A stretch of DNA of 64,000 nucleotides from an uncultured Eubacteriales bacterium (GTDB lineage Bacteria; Bacillota; Clostridia; Lachnospirales; Lachnospiraceae), in NCBI GenBank assembly GCA_949284175.1, contig CASDVE010000001.1, positions 124,001-188,000 on the forward strand, given 5' to 3'. This document shows, piece after piece, positions 59,054 to 64,000 of the stretch. A program made the translations under genes and the position numbers. A model generated the notes under the pieces. The model did no database searches. It worked only from the letters and a program-made list of their open reading frames with translations, and had not been told where the DNA came from. Position 1 is the stretch's first letter. Each line of letters opens with the position of its first letter.

Positions 59054-59563
59054 TTAATTCTTTGTTGTTGATCCAAAGCCACCATTTCGAATTTCAGAAG
59101 TTTCATCATCAAAAGTAATGCCATATTCTACAAAAATTCCCTGCATAAATCCTTCTTGTGCTTTTAAAACAACTTCTTTTCCTTCATTAGAATCATTGGT
59201 AATTTTTGCAAAAATGTGTCCTTCATTATCTGAATAACGATAATCACTATCAATGATTCCAACGGTATTATTCATTTGCAATCTATATTTAAAACCAAGT
59301 CCACTTCTTGGATAGCATTTTAACACCCAGCCTTTTTCCATATAAACACAGATTCCAGTTGGAATTTTAATAGTCTCTCCTGGTTTTAACGTAAAACTTA
59401 ATGGACTATAAAAATCATACCCCGCAGAACCTTTTGTGGCACGCTTTGGAAGAGAGATTCCCTCATAAATTTGCTCACATTGTTCTAATGTTCCAAACGT
59501 ATCTTCCCAATCTTTTTGGAACTGAGCAAAACTCACTTTTTCAAATTTTGCAACTCTTTTCAT
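59054..59563 (-). CDS. dut: dUTPase-like protein
   Basis: 169 residues. Hydrolyses dUTP to dUMP, keeping uracil out of DNA and feeding thymidylate synthesis. The five trimeric dUTPase motifs can be followed: TKGSAGYDFYSPLS, PTGICVYMEKGW, CYPRSGLGFKYRLQMNNTVG, GIIDSDYRYSDNEG, and the C-terminal RNGGFGSTTKN. Motif III-IV spacing is slightly unusual (an insert YSDNEG). A helical N-terminal extension of about 40 residues precedes the core. AAGGAGG ribosome site. Confidence 0.92.
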   Translation of the reverse strand: MKRVAKFEKVSFAQFQKDWEDTFGTLEQCEQIYEGISLPKRATKGSAGYDFYSPLSFTLKPGETIKIPTGICVYMEKGWVLKCYPRSGLGFKYRLQMNNTVGIIDSDYRYSDNEGHIFAKITNDSNEGKEVVLKAQEGFMQGIFVEYGITFDDETSEIRNGGFGSTTKN

Positions 59564-59580
59564 AAACTCCTCCTTGATAT

Positions 59581-59835
59581 TTAAAGAATAATATTTAATT
59601 TAGTATTATTGTGGTTTACTATTTCTTTTCTTGCCTCATCATAAGAATAAAAATATTTATCTTCTACTGACATCACTATATTGCTATCTTTATTTAATAT
59701 TACATATGACATATTTTTTTGCTCCAGTAGTCTTGTGAGCAAATAAATTTCCATATCATTATAGCTATTTTTATATAAAACTCTTATATGTAAACCTCTC
59801 TTCTCTATATTATTATTTATAAATATAATTGTCAA
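59581..59835 (-). CDS. Hypothetical phage protein (84 aa)
   Basis: Small alpha/beta protein: TIIFINNNIEKRGLHIRVLY, YLLTRLLEQKNMSYVILNKD, DKYFYSYDEARKEIVNHNNT. Thioredoxin/glutaredoxin-like secondary structure order without a CxxC, so no such function is claimed. The 13-mer repeat forms part of its last codons. Confidence 0.6.
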   Translation of the reverse strand: MTIIFINNNIEKRGLHIRVLYKNSYNDMEIYLLTRLLEQKNMSYVILNKDSNIVMSVEDKYFYSYDEARKEIVNHNNTKLNIIL

Positions 59836-59858
59836 ACTTTTTTTAGTATTATTGTTTC

Positions 59859-62225
59859 TTAAAAAACCAATTTTCCATTATCAAATATTTCTTTTTTAGT
59901 AACTTCTTTTTCTAATTCCCTACTTTTGTTTTTTATAACTCTTTGCATGTGTGTCATTTTATCTTTTATTGAGTTAGTTGATATGGCCATTCTTAATGCT
60001 TTGTTTTGTGCCACTACATCTATATAATCACTCGCTCTTGTAAAGGCTGTATATACTAGCTCTTTAGATAGTAAAATATAAGATGAGTAATCTAAAGCAA
60101 AAATTATATATTTGCATTGGCTTCCTTGATATTTATGTACAGTTGTAGCATATCCTAGTTCTAGCTGGGCAGCGTCTTTAAAATCTATTACAATATCTCC
60201 GTACTCAAAAAAAGAAACTATGATTTTTTCTTTAAACTCATCTATTTTTTTTATAATTCCTATCATTCCATTAAATACAGGCATTATCTCTAATTCACTT
60301 TCTTTTTCTGAATATTTAAATGTACCATAGTTATTCTTTACATTTATAACCTTGTCGCCTTCTCTCAACTCATAGTTCTTTTCTTTGTGTACTACATAGT
60401 GTGGTATTAAACAATCATCTGGATGCGGATTATAAATTTCCTGTATAGCTGAGTTCAGCATAATTGTTCCCGACTGAGTTGCTTTAATTGGGCATATAAC
60501 TTGAATATCTTTAATATTCTTCACTTCTTCAAATCTTAAAGCAAATCGTTCCAATGTCTTATAAAACGTCTGCGTTGTGTCAGAATAACATTCTATATAA
60601 AATTCTTTCATATTTCCCCTATATTCACTTCCAACCCAATCCTTATCAATAATCTGCTCTCTATTACGTACTTTAGAACTTTCCACAATAATCTCAGATT
60701 CTAAAGCTTGTCTATGTATACTTGTTAAAACAATAGAAGGAATATAGGATGATTCTAGTAAATCATTAGCCACATTTAGGCATCCTATACTTTCTAGTTG
60801 TCCCACATCACCTAATAATATTACTTTTCCTCCATCTTTAACAGCACGTAGTAAATAATAGAATAGTTTTCCATCAATCATTGAAATCTCATCTATGATA
60901 ATAATATCATAATTTAGTTTGTTATCTTGATTATACTCAAAAAACTGATATTCCTGACCTCCTCGTGGAAAACCAAGTAATCTATGTATAGTATATCCTT
61001 CTTTTTTTGTTACTTCTGCCATTCTTGAAGCAGCTCTACCAGACAAAGCACACTGAACAAAATTATATTCATTTAAAACTGTTACTATCCCATCTACCAA
61101 TGAAGTTTTTCCTGATCCTGCATATCCCCCAATAACACAGATTTGATTTTCAAGTGCTAATTGTATACCATTTTTTTGTTGTTCAGTATATTTCCAACCT
61201 TGTATTTCTTCTTTCTCCTCTATAATTTTTCCCCAGTTTTTATAATTGAAATCATTTTTTCCACTTTTAATTCTAAAGAGCTCTTCAACAATTTTACATT
61301 CTAGTTCATAGTACTTTCTTAGTCCTATGTATAGCCCGTCTTCTGAAATCCACAGCCTATTTTTTATACTTTTAAGGCTTTGTAAAATCAAAGTTTCTTG
61401 AACTCCTTCTCCTATGTTTTCTACCAAAGCATCCATCAAATTGAGCGGATTTTTTCTATTTATATCTCTTCTTTCAACTTCTATGTCTATTGGAACATAT
61501 GAGTAGCCTGAATTTGCTTTTTCTTCTAAATAATGTAAGATAAAAGCTTTTATTCTTCTAGGATCATACTCTCCTATCCCACCATTCCTAGCAATCTGAT
61601 CGCATCTCTTCCAGCCAAATCCTTCAATACTTACTAAAGAATACGGATTGTTTTTTACTATTTCAATAACAAGTTCTGGTGTTCCATATTTTCTTAACAA
61701 CTTTTTCATAACATTAATCGATAGTTGGTACTGTTCTAACTGTATCATTATCTTCGATATATCCAAATGTTCTTTGAATTTATTTAAAAGAAATTGATAA
61801 GTTTTTATACCAACTCCCTTTGTTTGTATAATTGATTGAACATCTTCATTTATAAATGCTTCATAAGGATCTTCCATCACATCATAAAGAGAATCAACTT
61901 GATTCTTTGTAAATATTGATTCAAGAAATCTTTTTTTAGTATTTTTATCAGGATTTTCTAAAGAAATATTAGGACTCATAGCTATAACATTATATTGTAC
62001 CCCCCATTTAGGATCATTACTCTCTGTTGCAGTTATATAATAGGATGAGTTAAGTTGTGGTTCTAACATTTGCCCTTTTAGAATCACATAACCACATTTA
62101 TCAGTCCTCATTTTTCCTTCTTCAATTTTATTTGGTATTATAACTAAAATCCCAAAGTTGGTGTCTTTTTTAAAATATCTTATTTTACTGACTGTAACTG
62201 TTCCTTTTATAATATCTCCATTCAT
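59859..62225 (-). CDS. recD2: RecD2-like superfamily 1 DNA helicase
   Basis: 788-residue 5'-3' helicase of the RecD2 type. N-terminal OB/HhH-rich region (FLLNKFKEHL, PYSLVSIEGFGWKRCDQIAR near 200). Helicase core: Walker A CVIGGYAGSGKTSLVDG near 367, Walker B YDIIIIDEISMID near 441, motif III ILLGDVGQLESIG, IVLTSIHRQ, motif V TTVHKYQGSQCKYIIF near 695, motif VI LVYTAFTRASDYIDVV. Likely works at the element's replication fork or in recombination. Coupled to the polymerase gene 10 bp upstream. Confidence 0.93.
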   Translation of the reverse strand: MNGDIIKGTVTVSKIRYFKKDTNFGILVIIPNKIEEGKMRTDKCGYVILKGQMLEPQLNSSYYITATESNDPKWGVQYNVIAMSPNISLENPDKNTKKRFLESIFTKNQVDSLYDVMEDPYEAFINEDVQSIIQTKGVGIKTYQFLLNKFKEHLDISKIMIQLEQYQLSINVMKKLLRKYGTPELVIEIVKNNPYSLVSIEGFGWKRCDQIARNGGIGEYDPRRIKAFILHYLEEKANSGYSYVPIDIEVERRDINRKNPLNLMDALVENIGEGVQETLILQSLKSIKNRLWISEDGLYIGLRKYYELECKIVEELFRIKSGKNDFNYKNWGKIIEEKEEIQGWKYTEQQKNGIQLALENQICVIGGYAGSGKTSLVDGIVTVLNEYNFVQCALSGRAASRMAEVTKKEGYTIHRLLGFPRGGQEYQFFEYNQDNKLNYDIIIIDEISMIDGKLFYYLLRAVKDGGKVILLGDVGQLESIGCLNVANDLLESSYIPSIVLTSIHRQALESEIIVESSKVRNREQIIDKDWVGSEYRGNMKEFYIECYSDTTQTFYKTLERFALRFEEVKNIKDIQVICPIKATQSGTIMLNSAIQEIYNPHPDDCLIPHYVVHKEKNYELREGDKVINVKNNYGTFKYSEKESELEIMPVFNGMIGIIKKIDEFKEKIIVSFFEYGDIVIDFKDAAQLELGYATTVHKYQGSQCKYIIFALDYSSYILLSKELVYTAFTRASDYIDVVAQNKALRMAISTNSIKDKMTHMQRVIKNKSRELEKEVTKKEIFDNGKLVF

Positions 62226-62235
62226 TTTATTTTGC

Positions 62236-64000
62236 TTAATCGACTCTATCTCTTTCTGTTTTTAGTTTCAGCTCTCCATTTTCTAATACATCTACAATTA
62301 AATTACATGTATGAGGGAATATTGTATCTGCATAATTATATACTCTAAACTGATCATCTTTTCTGTAACCACATAATAAAACCTTGTTTCCTCTTGATAA
62401 CCAAGATTTTTCAACTGTCGTTTTTGTACCATCATCATTAATTTTAGATATTTGCTTGTCATAGTTTAAAAACTGTCCTTTATTAAACTTCACATTAACA
62501 ACACCATATTTTGTCAACAGTGTAATCTTGTGCTTATTTTTATCTTTATCAAGTATTGTGCCTGCAATACGGATAATTTCATATTTAGGAAACCATTTTT
62601 TTGTCCATGTTTCTTTTCCATCTATGATTTTTTTTGTATATCTACTATAATAGTCATATATTTTGGGTTCTTTTGATAATTCAAAATAATTTTTTATAAA
62701 ATACTTATCTTCATCCACATAACTCAATTCATGTGGTTCTGTGTAAATATTTAATGCTTCCATTTCCCATTTTGCTACTGTTCCACTGGCATATTTTTTA
62801 TACTCTTTTTCTCTCAAATAATAATTATATTGTTCAAGAGTTTTTTCTTTAGACATCCATTTTTTCAACTCTTCTAGTTTACTATCAACTTGCTTTAAAA
62901 ACTTTTTTTCAGAAATAATATAAGATTCTCCAGCAACTCCTACTACTGAATTTTCATTATAATATACTTTAAAAAAATCCATAGCTCTTTGGTCTAATTT
63001 AAAGTATCTATCATGATAACCCTTATTTGGAATTTTCTTCCCTGATTGTATATAAAGTTTATAAATGTTTGATTCTTTTAATACATAATCTTTAAATAGC
63101 TTATGTTCTACTGCTATATCTAATGATTTAGGGATAAATCTAAATTCTTCATCTAAATTTAAAAGAGTATTAAACTGTTGCATTGTTAATTTTGAACATC
63201 CTGTAACCGTATATCCAAAGTATTTACGCATCGTTTTTCTTCTATCCAAGTTATCGAGTTCTATAAAAGCACCTGCTTTAATTAGATTAATCATAGCTGA
63301 ATTTTTGATAATTTTTGTTTGGATCATTCTCTTCATAAAATCATCAAAAGACTTGTATGGTCTATTCTTAATAATTTCTCTTACCATATCTTCTCCAATT
63401 CCAGAAATAGCTTTCATGGAATAGATAATACGATTATTTGCTTCATCTGGTGTGAATCCGAATCCTGCCTCATTAATCAAAGGAAGAGAAATTTTAATAC
63501 CTCTTTGTTGCATATTAGCAATAGCAGTGGCCATCTTTCCATATTGAGTTGTCTTATTTTCTTCCACTTCTTCATCTGTTCCCGCATCAACAATTAAACA
63601 AGCAGTGTTCCAGTATATGATTGGAAAAAGATAAGCTAAATTTAATTCAATAATTGCAACGGTTGTATAAGCCAAAATATGTGGTAACGAGAAAGAATAT
63701 CCTAACTGCTTACCAATAATTTCATTCCATACATAGTTTAGTAAATTATCAGAAGCTCCTATTTCATGTCCTTTTTCGAACAATTCCTTCTTCATTTCTT
63801 CTTGTAGCTTCTTTTTCTTTTTGGCGATACTTTTTCTTAATTTGTTTGCTTCCTGCATTGAAAAGTTGGCCACTCTCTGATCCATAGATACACGCATTAC
63901 TTCTTCTTGCATTGTGCTTAATCCATACACATCTTTTTGGTATATTTCCATTATCTTAATTTCATCTTCTGTTAAATGATATCTCTCACGCATACACTTA
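62236..64000 (-). CDS. dnaE: DNA polymerase III alpha subunit, C-terminal part (cut by window edge)
   Basis: The frame continues past the ATG at 63993 to the edge with no ribosome site there, so the gene is truncated by the window. The first visible part is the bacterial C-family polymerase palm/fingers region: DVYGLSTMQEEVMRVSM, QEANKLRKSIAKKKKKLQEE, GKQLGYSFSLPHILAYTTVA, YLFPIIYWNTACL. A helix-hairpin-helix region (AISGIGEDMVREIIKNRPYK) and a C-terminal OB-like domain (ILDKDKNKHKITLLTKYGVV) follow. Phages with their own C-family polymerase usually have large genomes. Replicative role inferred. Confidence 0.88.
   Translation of the reverse strand, partial: KCMRERYHLTEDEIKIMEIYQKDVYGLSTMQEEVMRVSMDQRVANFSMQEANKLRKSIAKKKKKLQEEMKKELFEKGHEIGASDNLLNYVWNEIIGKQLGYSFSLPHILAYTTVAIIELNLAYLFPIIYWNTACLIVDAGTDEEVEENKTTQYGKMATAIANMQQRGIKISLPLINEAGFGFTPDEANNRIIYSMKAISGIGEDMVREIIKNRPYKSFDDFMKRMIQTKIIKNSAMINLIKAGAFIELDNLDRRKTMRKYFGYTVTGCSKLTMQQFNTLLNLDEEFRFIPKSLDIAVEHKLFKDYVLKESNIYKLYIQSGKKIPNKGYHDRYFKLDQRAMDFFKVYYNENSVVGVAGESYIISEKKFLKQVDSKLEELKKWMSKEKTLEQYNYYLREKEYKKYASGTVAKWEMEALNIYTEPHELSYVDEDKYFIKNYFELSKEPKIYDYYSRYTKKIIDGKETWTKKWFPKYEIIRIAGTILDKDKNKHKITLLTKYGVVNVKFNKGQFLNYDKQISKINDDGTKTTVEKSWLSRGNKVLLCGYRKDDQFRVYNYADTIFPHTCNLIVDVLENGELKLKTERDRVD

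Larger units (their letters stand above)
30290..64000. mobile_element. Large integrated phage-like element, left part
   Basis: Starts with integrase and excisionase and continues to the window edge with almost all genes on the minus strand in short overlapping units. It carries replication, nucleotide metabolism, methylase and counter-defence genes typical of large phages. Gene style changes here: many small hypothetical proteins, AT-rich coding, frequent ATGA overlaps. No structural genes are visible. The left boundary is approximate (between the hairpin at 30.3 kb and integrase arm sites at 30.6 kb) and the right end lies outside. An integrative conjugative element is the alternative, but the gene set speaks for a phage. 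Confidence 0.75.

Noticed and set aside
59581-59835. Thioredoxin or glutaredoxin for the ribonucleotide reductase
   Set aside because: The secondary structure order is suggestive, but no CxxC active site is present.

Overview
The window has two parts: about 28-30 kb of a low-GC Gram-positive chromosome and, from about 30.3 kb to the right edge, the left part of a large integrated phage-like element. The host looks like an anaerobic, spore-forming Clostridia of the Lachnospiraceae type. Evidence is a folate cluster with a folB-folK fusion, a type III glutamine synthetase, meso-diaminopimelate dehydrogenase, a PdaB-like deacetylase, strong AGGAGG ribosome sites and AT-rich intergenic DNA. Nothing was searched against a database; all calls rest on reading the sequence and on family knowledge.

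Host part. 1-4.1 kb: start of pheA, then folC-HD hydrolase-folP-folBK in one direction. 4.5-9.7 kb: manganese exporter mntP, two CE4 polysaccharide deacetylases, glnN and two small genes. 9.8-10.6 kb: four tRNA genes (Pro, Arg, Leu, Leu) under one clear promoter, interspersed with copies of an intergenic repeat. 10.9-13.7 kb: a DegV protein, then an IS200/IS605 element with a nonsense-mutated tnpA, an intact tnpB and a structured right end that probably encodes the guide RNA scaffold. 13.8-22 kb: an oligopeptide-type ABC transporter, a cytoplasmic beta-propeller glycosidase and a divergent RpiR regulator with a palindromic operator. 22-27.2 kb: diaminopimelate dehydrogenase and a TRAP transporter with an AraC regulator. 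27.3-30.3 kb: an Xre regulator, two decayed gene fragments and a two-gene ATPase plus PD-(D/E)XK-like nuclease pair.

Element part. A Tn916-type integrase and a small excisionase sit beside putative integrase arm sites. Almost everything after them reads leftward in tightly overlapping genes. The element carries much of its own replication and nucleotide supply: the C-terminal part of a DNA polymerase III alpha subunit, a RecD2-like helicase, dUTPase, a dNMP kinase-like protein, MazG-like and ThyX-like proteins, FolD, and anaerobic ribonucleotide reductase NrdD/NrdG. It also has three DNA methyltransferases. No capsid, tail or terminase gene lies in the window, so calling it a large temperate phage is inference. 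nrdD is split by a 257-nt group I intron whose core elements and splice junctions can be read directly.

The most interesting content is a set of NAD+/ADP-ribose genes. A NAMPT-family protein and a PRPP-synthetase-like protein match the architecture of the phage NAD+ reconstitution pathway NARP1 (Adps plus Namat). Around them lie a nicotinamidase, NH3-dependent NAD synthetase, a KptA/Tpt1 RNA 2'-phosphotransferase, a Poa1-like macro domain, a SLOG protein and a HAD protein of the RNA-repair-associated type. Elsewhere the element has a Tad1/Acb2-hairpin-like protein and a tandem Tad2-like protein, families known to sequester the ADP-ribose-derived or cyclic nucleotide signals of Thoeris and CBASS. 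Together these suggest an element built to survive NAD+-depleting and nucleotide-signalling immunity, and possibly to recycle ADP-ribose made during RNA repair. The biochemical roles are inferred.
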